Positions 1 to 9,944 of a stretch of 64,000 nucleotides of DNA are shown piece by piece. Numbering within the stretch: position 1 is the stretch's first letter; the number at the start of each line of letters is the position of its first letter. The notes under the pieces are model-generated. The model was not told where the DNA came from. It saw only the letters and a list, made by a program, of their open reading frames with translations, and searched no databases. The stretch is from Bradyrhizobium sp. WD16. GTDB taxonomy: Bacteria; Pseudomonadota; Alphaproteobacteria; Rhizobiales; Xanthobacteraceae. The stretch covers positions 186,001 to 250,000 of the forward strand of contig NZ_CP028908.1 in assembly GCF_024181725.1 (NCBI RefSeq). The letters are read 5' to 3'. Made by a program: the position numbers and the translations under genes.

Positions 1-51
1 ACCGTGCGAGGGTGAGGCAAACGAAGCGGTAATTCGGAGACGGGACACTAG
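1..51. repeat. CTAG-bounded palindromic element, type A (cut by window start)
   Basis: Right part of the type A element seen whole at 6374-6445, 25408-25482, 27603-27677 and 40371-40445. It carries the loop sequence and the right stem arm (GCGGTAATTCGGAGAC) and ends in GGGACACTAG. The left arm lies outside the window. Confidence 0.85.
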
Positions 52-104
52 CGGTCTTCAGGACGCGCTTCGGCTCCCACCTCGTCGTCACCGGGCCTGT
101 CATC

Positions 105-230
105 GCAAGTCGGATCTATCCGACTTGCAACATTCAATCAGGACGCAACTCGGCTGCGCCGAGTTGCTATGGACCTCGCTTAGGGAGGCACTGCGCCCCT
201 CATCGGGGTGGCCGGGACAAGCCCGGCCAC
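105..230. repeat. Cluster of three short palindromes
   Basis: Three hairpins follow one another. GCAAGTCGGAT pairs with ATCCGACTTGC (105-128, 2-nt loop). GCAACTCGGC pairs with GCCGAGTTGC (145-167, 3-nt loop). GTGGCCGGG pairs with CCCGGCCAC (208-230). The third belongs to a dispersed repeat also found near 23392-23531 and in part near 35858-35943. The arrangement resembles extragenic palindromic repeats. Confidence 0.75.
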
Positions 231-306
231 GACGAAAGAAAGGGTGCGACGAATGCGGTGGTGGACGGCGGTATTCAGCCTTTGACGAATTCTGCGCGAA
301 GCAGAT
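181..306 (+). repeat. Dispersed intergenic repeat, type E, copy 1
   Basis: It runs from the GGCCGGGC-type hairpin through GCGACGAATGCGGTGGTG to a stretch ending near CTGCGCG. The same succession occurs inverted at about 23392-23531 and in part at about 35858-35943. No coding potential is evident; it is a genome-specific intergenic repeat. Confidence 0.65.
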
Positions 307-353
307 CCCAGGCGCGCGCCAGGATGAGGCTCGGCTTCCTCGGCGATAGACTG

Positions 354-626
354 TCAGTCGCTGCAGCCTTGCAGCCTTTCCAAGCGCTGAATGGTATTAA
401 TCCTATCACGATCGCGATCTGAAAGCGGGACGTCGGACTGATTGTCATACTGACAGCCCGCATTACCAAATGCTCGGATACCGCGCTGGGTATGGAAACA
501 GTAACCGGCGTCCTTGAAGATACGATTGCGAGCATGCCAGAGCTGACTGCACGAATAAGCATTGGCAGGGCTTGTCGCCATCAAAGCAATCACGATGGCA
601 ATTGCAGCTTGATATGGCGTCGTCAT
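354..626 (-). CDS. Small secreted YARHG-like protein
   Basis: A 90-residue protein with a signal peptide of about 23 residues ending in SPANA. The mature part reads YSCSQLWHARNRIFKDAGY, then CFHTQRGIRAFGN and a C-terminal Cys. This pattern (Leu-Trp, Arg-Asn, Gly-Tyr-Cys-Phe, Phe-Gly-Asn) resembles the YARHG domain of exported bacterial proteins. The four cysteines suggest disulfides in the periplasm. The function is unknown. It stands alone between repeats and gudD. Confidence 0.75.
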   Translation of the reverse strand: MTTPYQAAIAIVIALMATSPANAYSCSQLWHARNRIFKDAGYCFHTQRGIRAFGNAGCQYDNQSDVPLSDRDRDRINTIQRLERLQGCSD

Positions 627-788
627 TGCTCTTACCCCTGTTCGCCCTGGTTGAGGCGATCACTGAATGCATCCTGGCACATTGACACATATCAAAGCCG
701 AGCCCCGGGCACGAAATCGACGCCGGTCCCTCGGCCGCGTCGCGCGCCTGCACCATTTTCCGCTGTCATCGCCGCGTTCCGCCGATGA

Positions 789-2144
789 TCAACGCACGAG
801 GCACGGCCGCTTGTCGTCGAAGCGCCAGCCCGGAATCAGGAACTGCATCGCCACCGCGTCGTCGCGCGCGCCGAGACCGCGCTTCTTGTAGAGGTCGTGC
901 GCCGCCTCCAGCGCCGCCCGGTCGATCTCGATGCCGAGCCCCGGCCGGTCGGGAAGCGTGATGGCGCCACCTTCGATCCGCAGCGGCTCCTTCGTCAGGA
1001 ACTGACCGTCCTGCCAGATCCAGTGGGTGTCGATCGCCGTCACCTTGCCCGGCGCCGCCGCGGCGACGTGGCTGAACATCGCCAGCGAGATGTCGAAGTG
1101 GTTGTTGGAATGCGAGCCCCAGGTCAGGCCGTGGTCTCGACAGGTCTGGGCGACGCGGACCGAGCCCTGCATCGTCCAGAAATGCGGATCGGCCAGCGGA
1201 ATATCGACGGCGCCGAGCCGCAGCGCATGGGTGAGCTGGCGCCAGTCGGTGGCGATCATGTTGGTGGCCGTCGGCAGGCCGGTGGCGCGGCGGAACTCGG
1301 CCATGATCTCGCGGCCGGAGAAGCCGCCTTCGGCGCCGCAGGGATCCTCCGCATAGGCGAGCACGCCGTGCATGTCCTTGCACAGCGAGATCGCCTCCTC
1401 CAGCGACCAGGCGCCGTTCGGATCGAGGGTGACGCGGGCCTTGGGGAAACGCCGGGCCAGGGCGGTCACCGCCTCGATCTCCTGCTCGCCGCGCAGCACG
1501 CCGCCTTTCAACTTGAAATCGGCAAAGCCGTAATGATCGTGCGCCGCCTCGGCGAGGCGGACCACGGCGTCCGGCGTCATCGCCTCCTCCTGCCGCAGCC
1601 TGAACCATTCGATCCGCTCGGCCTCGCCGCCGGCGTAAGGCAAGTCGGTCTTGCGGCGGTCGCCGATGTAGAACAGATAGCCCAGCGTCTCGACCCGCCG
1701 GCGCTGGACGCCCTCGCCGAGCAGCGCGGCGACCGGAAGGCCGAGGTGCTGGCCGAGCAGGTCGAGCAGCGCCGATTCCACCGCGGTGAGCGCGTGGATC
1801 GTCACCCGCAGATCGAAGGTCTGCTTGCCGCGGCCGCCGGCGTCGCGATCGGCGAAGCGGGCCCGCATCGCCGCGAGGACATTGTTGCAGGCGCCGATGG
1901 TCTGGCCGACGACGAGCTCGCGCGCGTCTTCCAGGGTCTTGCGGATGGCCTCGCCGCCGGGCACCTCGCCGACGCCGGTATGACCGGCATTGTCGGAGAG
2001 GATGACGACGTTGCGGGTGAAGAACGGCCCATGGGCGCCGCTCAGATTGAGCAGCATGCTGTCGCGGCCGGCGACCGGGATCACCTCCATGGCGGTGACC
2101 ACCGGGGCGCCGGCGATGCCGTCGCGAATAGATTGCTGTGTCAT
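789..2144 (-). CDS. gudD: Glucarate dehydratase
   Basis: A 451-residue enolase-superfamily enzyme, the usual length of GudD. It dehydrates D-glucarate (and idarate) to 5-keto-4-deoxyglucarate. Visible family features are the FKLKGG segment with the catalytic Lys pair, [10 protein letters not shown] and [11 protein letters not shown] with metal ligands, ATNMIATDW, and [18 protein letters not shown] with the catalytic His. The ATG at 2144 is preceded by GGAG at good spacing, and the homology begins there; an upstream in-frame extension lacks family similarity. No other glucarate genes flank it. Confidence 0.93.
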   Translation of the reverse strand: MTQQSIRDGIAGAPVVTAMEVIPVAGRDSMLLNLSGAHGPFFTRNVVILSDNAGHTGVGEVPGGEAIRKTLEDARELVVGQTIGACNNVLAAMRARFADRDAGGRGKQTFDLRVTIHALTAVESALLDLLGQHLGLPVAALLGEGVQRRRVETLGYLFYIGDRRKTDLPYAGGEAERIEWFRLRQEEAMTPDAVVRLAEAAHDHYGFADFKLKGGVLRGEQEIEAVTALARRFPKARVTLDPNGAWSLEEAISLCKDMHGVLAYAEDPCGAEGGFSGREIMAEFRRATGLPTATNMIATDWRQLTHALRLGAVDIPLADPHFWTMQGSVRVAQTCRDHGLTWGSHSNNHFDISLAMFSHVAAAAPGKVTAIDTHWIWQDGQFLTKEPLRIEGGAITLPDRPGLGIEIDRAALEAAHDLYKKRGLGARDDAVAMQFLIPGWRFDDKRPCLVR

Positions 2145-2736
2145 GGATCCATCTCCGCCGCGAGAGTTGCCGGCAGGCGCATGGACGTCCTCCCGAAACT
2201 GGCGCCGGACTTCTGCCCTTGTCCGGTCGAATTCCTTCGATGTCAGAGACTGATACACCATTGGGCCCGTCGGAGCAGGCTCAATTCTGCATCGATCGAT
2301 ACCGGGATTGAATGGATGAGTCAGCGTCAGTGGCCGGCGGCATCCTTGGCCAGCGCCACGAACCAAACTGGCGGCAATTGGGGGAAAAATGTCAGGCTGC
2401 CGACCGCTCCACTCGCCGTTGTCGTCGACCGGCTTCGACGGGGCAATCTTGGCCCGCATCCGACGTATCTTCTTCAGGCGGTCATGGCCGCGCTTGTCGC
2501 TGCCATCCCGATCAGGAAGGCAGCCGCGTGCCGGCGCCGCGCGCACTCCCACCCGGCGAGAATGGGCGTTGCCGCGACCGCGAAGGCGTGTTGGTCTCGA
2601 TCCGGCGGTCCAGGGCTTCGGCCGGCTGTTTCAGGGCGGAAGGGCCTGAACGATCACTCGTCGTTGCGAAGATCTCGCGGCCGGCAGAACCCCGATCCGC
2701 TGAAACGCTGCGGGGCATTTGAGGCCACGCCCTCCG
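2145..2736. other. Intergenic region with no recognised gene
   Basis: About 590 bp between gudD and the terminase-like gene. Open frames here are GC-driven or out-of-frame extensions of gudD. The part next to gudD should hold its promoter, but I see no clear operator. Confidence 0.5.
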
Positions 2737-3453
2737 TCAGCTCAGCTTCCCGCCGCAATGCGGGCAGCATGCGCCTTCCTTGGCAGAGGCTTCACCGGCG
2801 CCGCTCGAGTTCCAGTGACTGGTGCGACCGTCGATCTGCCTCATGACCTCGCGCAGGGACTGGTTCGGATCGACGCTCGCCTCGTGGCTGACGCGATGGC
2901 CGAACATCCGCGGCAGCATGCGCGACAACAGCCAGCAGCGGGCCATGACGCGCAGGCGCGAGCGCCTCACCGCCTCGCGATCGAGGACGGGCATGTCCTT
3001 GCCGCCGGCGCCGCGACGCGCCACCCAGTCGTTGCGTCCGTCGTCGGCGATGTCGAGAATGTCGTCGGCGATCAGCATGTAGCCCGCATCACGCGCCTCC
3101 CGGTAACGCGCGCCGAAGCCGTCGAGATCGGCCTTCATCCAGTTGAGAATGGTTGCCGCCGCCGGCATGCCCTCCCCGGCGCAGATATCGCGCAGCGTGC
3201 GGCCCTCGTACAGCCCGTCGCAGACCCGGTCGGCGATGGCGCGGCTGTACTCCGACTGCCTGCCGATGGGGTGGGCGGATTTTCGGTAGCGATCACGAAA
3301 GCCGCCGATATTCTCGCGTGCCCAGCGCTGCACGGTGGCGGACGCCGGCATGCCCTCGCTTCGGCAGATCTCCTGGAGAGTGCGTCCACGGTCGAGCTCC
3401 TCGCAGATTCGCGCGGCGACGGCGTCGCTGTAGGGAACATAGAGTCGTTGCAT
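2737..3453 (-). CDS. Orphan terminase-small-subunit-like DNA-binding protein
   Basis: A 238-residue protein with two tandem copies of a roughly 50-residue helix-turn-helix unit: GRTLQEICRSEGMPASATVQ at about residues 23-42 and GRTLRDICAGEGMPAAATIL at about 82-101. Each is followed by W and an RYR motif. Such units occur in Sf6-type phage terminase small subunits. The C-terminus has a Cys pair motif, CCPHCGG. No large terminase subunit or other phage gene is nearby, so it is either a prophage relic or a domesticated DNA-binding protein. Confidence 0.7.
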   Translation of the reverse strand: MQRLYVPYSDAVAARICEELDRGRTLQEICRSEGMPASATVQRWARENIGGFRDRYRKSAHPIGRQSEYSRAIADRVCDGLYEGRTLRDICAGEGMPAAATILNWMKADLDGFGARYREARDAGYMLIADDILDIADDGRNDWVARRGAGGKDMPVLDREAVRRSRLRVMARCWLLSRMLPRMFGHRVSHEASVDPNQSLREVMRQIDGRTSHWNSSGAGEASAKEGACCPHCGGKLS

Positions 3454-3642
3454 GGGGCGGCCCGTTTTCGTGCTGCGGCAGACGTCGCGGGCGGCGGTGC
3501 GCCGCCGCGCAAACGAAACCCCGCCCCGGCGTGGCCGGAGCGGGGGCGATCCTGATCATTGTCCGCAATTGTCCGTCACGGCGCAACCGCCTCCGCGCCC
3601 GGCGGTGGCTAACTCTCGCCCGGCCGCCCGGCGTCGCCCGCC

Positions 3643-4749
<1,107 letters not shown>

Positions 4750-4865
4750 AAGTCTGTTTCGTCCGTAGGTTGGCCGGGCCTGGAGGCTGACCGGCAATGC
4801 TGAAACGGGTCAGATCGCCGTCGCCCCAGGGCACTGGCATGTCTCGCGATGGCCGGGCTTGCTAG

Positions 4866-6373
4866 TCTTACTGTGTCATAAGTTGCGTGGCTTTTTTCGA
4901 TTGTTTGTTCGTGCGCAGCATGGACATCGGGACAACGATCTTGCGAGTGCGACGGCGAGCTTGTGGCGCATTGTTGCAATGGAATTAGGGATGTGACGCT
5001 GGGGCCTGAGGGGCGGCACCTCTGGGTCGGCAACTTGGGGGAATCTCAGGTTTTTGGAGGCACCGGGCGGTACGAGGTCCTGAGGGGGGAATCGATTCCC
5101 TTTCGGAAATCAGGAACCCGTAGGCTGCGATGCACAAGGTGGCGTGATGATGAAAGCCTCGCCAACTGCGGCCTTCGAAGTGGCCGAGCCCAACTTCCTG
5201 CTTGAGATCCTGATAGTCGCGCTCGATGCGCCAGCGCAGCTTGGCAAGATCGACGAGGCGTTCGCAGGTGATGTCTGGCGCCAGCGTCGAGAGCCAGTAT
5301 TTGGTAGGCTCTTTCTCGCCTTTGGGCCATTCGATCAGCAGCCATTCTTCGTCCCGCAGCCTGTTGCGATGAGCGGCGCGCACACGCACCCGCGCAAAGC
5401 GCGAGGACAGTCGATCATTCGAGCCTTCGCGCCAGCCGATCGTGCGCCAAGCGGGCTTAGGCAAAGCCAATGCGAGTGCTTTGACCGAGACGGGCTTGTG
5501 TTTGGCGTCGCGGCACACGCGCGTCGGCGGCCGCCCCTGGCCCGACCAGCACTTCGGCAGCAGCGGCGCCGTACCCGGCCCCCACACCGAGGTGCTCGAC
5601 AGAATGCCGGCAGCATAGCGCAGCCCCAGCGCAGTAATTTCCGTGCGGAGGCTCGTGTGATTGCCGTAGCCGGCATCGAGCAATACGACGCCGCGCGGAA
5701 GTCCTGCCTCGCATGCCCAGCGAAGCTGATCGAGCGCGATTTCGGGCTTGCTCTTGAAGTCGATCTCCTCCGGCACCCCTGCCTTCTTCCGCCGCGCGGC
5801 ATCGTCCGCCCATTCCTGCGGCAGATAAAGTTGATAGCGAACCGGCAAGCTCGCATGCCGATGGGCAATCGACAGCGATACCGCCACCTGGCAATTGTCC
5901 TGCTTGCCCAGTTGCCCGCAATATTGCCGCGCCACGCCCACCGAATGCTTGCCCTTCTTCGGAAAGCCCGTGTCGTCGATGATCCAGCCCTCGATCGGCC
6001 CGTGGCGTTCCATCTCTGGCAGCACCTTCTCGCGGACCTTGGCCAGGACCTTTTCGTCAGACCAGGCCCCATTGCCGATAAAGTGCAGCAGCGATTGATG
6101 CTGGGCCCCGACCCGGGCCGGCGCGGTCACCGCCGCCATCGGCTCAACACTCTTGCGATCACCCGCCATCACAAGTCCCAGGCAGTAATCCCGAAAAGGT
6201 CCCACCCGGTCCGCATGGCCAAGGACGCTCGCCAGGCCCTCGACGTAACTCGCAAATCGCGCTTCACCGGCATCCCCAAGGCGCGCCATTCCAGCTCCCT
6301 CCCGCTGAAAACGAATCGCCTAAAATACCGGCCCACAACATGTTTTTGCCTGCGGCTTTCTGACTCAGTAAGA
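4866..6373 (-). mobile_element. IS701-family insertion sequence, 1508 bp, with CTAG target duplications
   Basis: The ends are inverted repeats: TCTTACTGTGTCATAAG at the left and TCTTACTGAGTCAGAAAG read inward from the right. Both sides are flanked by CTAG (4862-4865 and 6374-6377), the 4-bp target typical of IS701. It carries one transposase gene. The right CTAG is also the first four bases of a type A palindromic element. The insertion lies between the ABC binding-protein gene and the ATPase gene of one transporter. Confidence 0.93.
4985..6289 (-). CDS. IS701-family DDE transposase
   Basis: A 434-residue transposase. The first catalytic Asp lies in IIDDTGFPKKGKHSVGVARQ (about residue 105), the second in LLDAGYGN (about 205), and the Glu region in RIERDYQDLKQEVGLGHFEG. 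These match the DDE pattern of the IS4/IS701 superfamily. The frame is intact, so the element may be active. The start at 6289 follows AGGGAG. Confidence 0.93.
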   Translation of the reverse strand: MARLGDAGEARFASYVEGLASVLGHADRVGPFRDYCLGLVMAGDRKSVEPMAAVTAPARVGAQHQSLLHFIGNGAWSDEKVLAKVREKVLPEMERHGPIEGWIIDDTGFPKKGKHSVGVARQYCGQLGKQDNCQVAVSLSIAHRHASLPVRYQLYLPQEWADDAARRKKAGVPEEIDFKSKPEIALDQLRWACEAGLPRGVVLLDAGYGNHTSLRTEITALGLRYAAGILSSTSVWGPGTAPLLPKCWSGQGRPPTRVCRDAKHKPVSVKALALALPKPAWRTIGWREGSNDRLSSRFARVRVRAAHRNRLRDEEWLLIEWPKGEKEPTKYWLSTLAPDITCERLVDLAKLRWRIERDYQDLKQEVGLGHFEGRSWRGFHHHATLCIAAYGFLISERESIPPSGPRTARCLQKPEIPPSCRPRGAAPQAPASHP

Positions 6374-6445
6374 CTAGTGTCCTGTCTCCGAATTACCGTG
6401 CGAGTGCGAGGCAAACGTAGCGGTAATTCGGAGACGGGACACTAG
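6374..6445. repeat. CTAG-bounded palindromic element, type A
   Basis: Begins CTAGTGTCC and ends GGACACTAG. The inner stem pairs GTCTCCGAATTACCG with CGGTAATTCGGAGAC around a conserved loop. Other copies lie at 1-51, 25408-25482, 27603-27677 and 40371-40445, plus one split by an IS3 element. The left CTAG is shared with the neighbouring IS701 target duplication. Confidence 0.9.
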
Positions 6446-6550
6446 CGCTTGTCCCGGCGATCTGTGCGAAGCAACTGCGATCGCCTGATATGGCGGGGGT
6501 AAGGCAACATGGGCCGCCGCCGTCCCGGCCCATGCGCCTTGCCGTTCGCC

Positions 6551-8011
6551 CTATTTCTTCGGCGGCAGTCCCATCGCCGCACGATAGGCCGCGAGCTGCT
6601 TGTCGCGCCCGAACTCGTCGGTCAGACGGTTCCACTCCTTGGCCACGGTGTCCAACGCCTGCTTGGGCGTCACCTGACCGGCCAGCGCCTTGCCGAGTTC
6701 GATTTCGACCACCTCGGTGTAGGAGAAGTAACCGGGCAGCCGCATGTCGAACGCGACATTCTTGCCGTTGATCGAATCGTGCTGGGCGCCGAGATATTCC
6801 CTGGCTTCGTCGGGCGTGAAGATCTTGCCCCACAGCGCATGGTTGGCGGTGTGCGACTTGCGATACGGGTTGACGCCCGTGCCGCCGGTGATCGCCGCCT
6901 GGCCGGAGACCTCCGGGCTCGTCAGCGTCTTGACGAAGTTCCAGGCCGCCTGCTGGTTCTTGCCGGATTTCGGCACCGCGATCTGCCAGCCGCCGAAGGC
7001 CATGAAAGGCCCGGGCAGCACCTCGGGGAATTTATCCCAGCTCCTGGTCCTGGCGTTCCAGATCTCGTTCGATCCGGGCAGCACCGCGGACCCGACCTTG
7101 CCCGAGATCTTCGACTGCTTGGGATCGGCGGCAATCACGCCGGTGTCACCCCAGCCGATCGATTCGGCGACCTGGCCGCCGGCCACCGCGGCATTGACCT
7201 CGCCGAAGGAGAAATTCAGCGCATTGGGCGGCCCGAGCTTGGAGGCGCGGATATATTCCTCGAGGCCCTTCACCCAGCCCGGGTTGTTGATCTGCGCGTC
7301 CATGGTTTCCGGATCGAAGAACATGGCGCCGGGATAGTTCGGGTTGTTGGTATAGGCCGCCGCGTGGCTGAAGAAGAACCAGAACTGCTGGCCGCCGCGG
7401 CGGAAGGCTTCGGCGGTGCCCCACAGCCCCTTGTCCGGTCGCTGGAAGAATTCGGCGATATCGAGATACTGTTTCCAGGTCGTCGGCGGCGCGAGATCGT
7501 AGCCGTATTTCGCCTTGAAGGCGTCCTTCTCCCTGGGATCGTCGAACAGGTCCTTGCGATAGGTATAGGTGTGGACGTCGCCGTCCATCGACTGGGAATA
7601 GATCTTGCCGTCCCACACCATCAGCCGCTCGCGATAAGCCGGCTCGATATCGTCCCAGTCGGCGCCGGACTGCATCTCCTTGGGCATCTCGCCGAGATAG
7701 GGCACGAGATCCGGCAGCCAGGCCGGCGCGAAGCTGACGAGATCGAAGGCAGCGTCGCCGGAGGTCAGCGAGGTCGCGATCTTGGGGTAGAGCTCGGACC
7801 AGGGAAACTCGACCACATTGACCTTGCCGCAGGTCTGCTTCGCCCAGGCGTCGGCGCCGAGCTTGAGCGCGGAGGCGATATAGGGGCCGGTCTGGCTCGC
7901 CACCGTCAGCGTCACGTTGGAATAGTCGGGATTGCAGGCCGCCTCGGCGCGGCCGACGGCGCAGACCGCCGCCACGGACGCGGCAAGGGCGACGAGTGAC
8001 TTTCTCAGCAT
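6551..8011 (-). CDS. Sugar ABC transporter substrate-binding protein
   Basis: A 486-residue periplasmic binding protein with a Sec signal peptide (LVALAASVAAVCAVGRAEA, cleavage near residue 24). The fold is that of the extracellular solute-binding family 1 of CUT1 carbohydrate transporters. The start at 8011 follows GGGAGAGGAAAC. It lies 26 bp downstream of its permease gene and is the last gene before the IS701 element. The gene neighbourhood points to 2-deoxyribose, a deoxynucleoside or a related sugar; the sequence alone does not show the ligand. Confidence 0.9.
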   Translation of the reverse strand: MLRKSLVALAASVAAVCAVGRAEAACNPDYSNVTLTVASQTGPYIASALKLGADAWAKQTCGKVNVVEFPWSELYPKIATSLTSGDAAFDLVSFAPAWLPDLVPYLGEMPKEMQSGADWDDIEPAYRERLMVWDGKIYSQSMDGDVHTYTYRKDLFDDPREKDAFKAKYGYDLAPPTTWKQYLDIAEFFQRPDKGLWGTAEAFRRGGQQFWFFFSHAAAYTNNPNYPGAMFFDPETMDAQINNPGWVKGLEEYIRASKLGPPNALNFSFGEVNAAVAGGQVAESIGWGDTGVIAADPKQSKISGKVGSAVLPGSNEIWNARTRSWDKFPEVLPGPFMAFGGWQIAVPKSGKNQQAAWNFVKTLTSPEVSGQAAITGGTGVNPYRKSHTANHALWGKIFTPDEAREYLGAQHDSINGKNVAFDMRLPGYFSYTEVVEIELGKALAGQVTPKQALDTVAKEWNRLTDEFGRDKQLAAYRAAMGLPPKK

Positions 8012-8037
8012 GTTTCCTCTCCCTGGTAGACGACTTG

Positions 8038-9072
8038 TTATTTGATTGCGCCGAGCAGCATGCCTGAGCGCATCATGCGCCCGAGAATGGCCGCCATGAT
8101 CATCATCGGCACGATGGCGACGAGCGCCGCGGCGGAAATCGCCCACCATTCGTCGCCGCGCTGGCTGTTCTGGCCGGCGACGAGGATCGGCAGCGTCTGC
8201 CACCTGGAATTGGTCAGGAACAGCGCGAACAGGAACTCGTTCCAGACGAAGGCCAGCGTGATCATGAAGGTCGCAAGCAGGCCGTTCATCGACATCGGCA
8301 CCACGATGCCGACGAAGATGCGCCAGCTCGGCACGTTGTCGACCAGCGCCGCCTCCTCGACCTCGACCGGCAGCGCCTCGAAGAAGTCGCGCATCAACCA
8401 GACCACGATCGGCAGCGAGAAGGCGACGTAGCACAGCGTCAATCCGAGAAAACTGTCGACCAGCGGAAAACCGAGCCGGCCGATTTCGGAATAGAGCAGG
8501 TAGAGCGCGAAGGCGGTGACGATCGGCGGAAACATGCGCTGGCTGACGAACCAGAAGAGGATGTCCTGGTTGGCGAGCACCGGTCCCGGCAGCGGCAGCA
8601 GATCGACGGCGAGCGCGGCGAACAGAGCCACCGGAAAGGCGAGCAGCAGGGCCTGCGGCCGCGTCAGCCCGAAGGAGGCGAAGGCGAGATAGCCGCCCAG
8701 CGCCAGGACGAGGAAGGCGAGCCCGGACAGGAGCTTCACCTTGAACTCGAAGCGCACCAGCGCATAGGCGGCCATGGCGCCGATCAGCGTCGCGACCACC
8801 GCCGAGGTCAGGCCGACGATCGTCGAGTTGAGGAAGGTGCGAAAGAATTCGCCGCGAATGCCGTGATAGAGATCGGCGAAGGCCTGGATCGTCGGAGTAA
8901 AGTCGACGAAGGGCAGATAGGTCGGGCCGCCGACCACGCCGGGCGGCGTCTTGAAGGCGGTGATCACCACCCAGTAGAGCGGAAACAGGGTGAGCAGGCA
9001 CCAGACGAGGCAGCCGATCGCGGCAAGGCGGCGCGCCGCCGGCGACAGGCCGATGAGCGGACGGCCCTTCAT
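8038..9072 (-). CDS. Sugar ABC transporter permease (MalG type, long form)
   Basis: A 344-residue inner-membrane protein. The EAA loop EEAALVDNVPSWRIF, which docks on the ATPase, lies near residues 237-251. At about residues 109-180 there is a hydrophobic segment (VLALGGYLAFASFGL and LLLAFPVALFAALAVDLLPL) that ordinary MalG-type permeases of 270-290 residues lack, so this one probably has extra membrane helices. Its start overlaps the stop of the preceding permease gene (ATGA). Confidence 0.9.
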   Translation of the reverse strand: MKGRPLIGLSPAARRLAAIGCLVWCLLTLFPLYWVVITAFKTPPGVVGGPTYLPFVDFTPTIQAFADLYHGIRGEFFRTFLNSTIVGLTSAVVATLIGAMAAYALVRFEFKVKLLSGLAFLVLALGGYLAFASFGLTRPQALLLAFPVALFAALAVDLLPLPGPVLANQDILFWFVSQRMFPPIVTAFALYLLYSEIGRLGFPLVDSFLGLTLCYVAFSLPIVVWLMRDFFEALPVEVEEAALVDNVPSWRIFVGIVVPMSMNGLLATFMITLAFVWNEFLFALFLTNSRWQTLPILVAGQNSQRGDEWWAISAAALVAIVPMMIMAAILGRMMRSGMLLGAIK

Positions 9073-9944
9073 CGCCGCTTCTCCAGATGCGGCTTGAGCA
9101 GCGCCAGATAGGTCGTGCCGATCACCGTGATGGCGATCAGGAACAGGAAGCTCAGCGCCGAGGTGTAGCCGAGATTGAACTTCTTGAAGCCCTCCTGATA
9201 GGCGAACAGCGTCAAGGTCTCGGTGTCGACGCCGGGACCGCCGCCGGTCATGACGAAGACGGTGTCCATGATCTTGTAGCTCTCGATCAGGCGGATGAAG
9301 ACCACCGCCGCCGAGATCGGCAGCAGCATCGGGAAGGTGATGCCCCAGAACTGCTGCCAGTGGCTGGCATTCTCGAGCTCGGCGGCCTCATAAACGTCCT
9401 CCGGCAGGGTCTGCAGCCCCGCCAGCAGCATCAGGATCATGAAGGGCGTCCACTGCCAGACTTCGACGGCGATGATGCAGCCGAGCGCCCAGGGCCCGCT
9501 GGTGAGGAAGGGCAGATTGGGAAAGCCGAAGGCGGTGAACAGCTGGTTCAGCGGCCCCATGGTCGGGTTGAACATCATGCGGGCGACGAGCGCCACCGCC
9601 ACCGGGGCGAGCAGCATCGGCAGCAGGAAGCCGACGCGGAACAGCCGCTCGCCCGGCACCCGCGCATTCAGCGCCAGCGCGACCGCAAAACCGATGACAT
9701 ATTGCAGGCCGACGGCGACGAAGGCGATCAGGCTGGTCTTGGCCAGCGCGTTCCAGAACCGCGGCTCCTGCAGCAGCGTCGCGTAATTGCCGAGCCAGAC
9801 GACGCGCGGCGGCAGCGGCGGAATCAGGCGGTAGCTCAGGAAGCTGGTGGTCAGGGAATAGATCAGCGGAAAGATCGAGATCGCCAGCACGACCACGACG
9901 GCCGGCCAGATGAAGACATGCTTGATCGGGTCGTTGCGCATCAT
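9069..9944 (-). CDS. Sugar ABC transporter permease (MalF type)
   Basis: A 291-residue permease with about six hydrophobic helices and an EAA loop (YEAAELENASHWQQFWGI). It forms the heterodimeric channel with the product of the next gene. Its start overlaps the end of the kinase gene by four bases (ATGA), and its stop overlaps the next permease start, so transcription and translation are coupled. A second ATG at 9941 is an alternative start. Confidence 0.92.
   Translation of the reverse strand: MMRNDPIKHVFIWPAVVVVLAISIFPLIYSLTTSFLSYRLIPPLPPRVVWLGNYATLLQEPRFWNALAKTSLIAFVAVGLQYVIGFAVALALNARVPGERLFRVGFLLPMLLAPVAVALVARMMFNPTMGPLNQLFTAFGFPNLPFLTSGPWALGCIIAVEVWQWTPFMILMLLAGLQTLPEDVYEAAELENASHWQQFWGITFPMLLPISAAVVFIRLIESYKIMDTVFVMTGGGPGVDTETLTLFAYQEGFKKFNLGYTSALSFLFLIAITVIGTTYLALLKPHLEKRR

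Noticed and set aside
105-230. CRISPR-like array from repeated hairpins
   Set aside because: The palindromes differ in sequence and spacing, there are no uniform spacers, and no cas genes are present.
2145-2552. 136-codon upstream extension of gudD
   Set aside because: Family similarity begins at the ATG at 2144, which has its own ribosome-binding site; the extension is out of line with the normal enzyme length.
897-2846. 649-codon open frame on the plus strand opposite gudD
   Set aside because: Antisense to a clear gudD; the translation is Arg/Gly/Ala-rich without any fold signature, typical of high-GC shadows.
4866-6445. IS701 transposase as the mover of the CTAG palindromic elements
   Set aside because: Both use CTAG, but the IS ends are TCTTACTG whereas the palindromes have TGTCCC or TGTGGC ends. 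Shared target is not shared ends, so a different transposase is needed.
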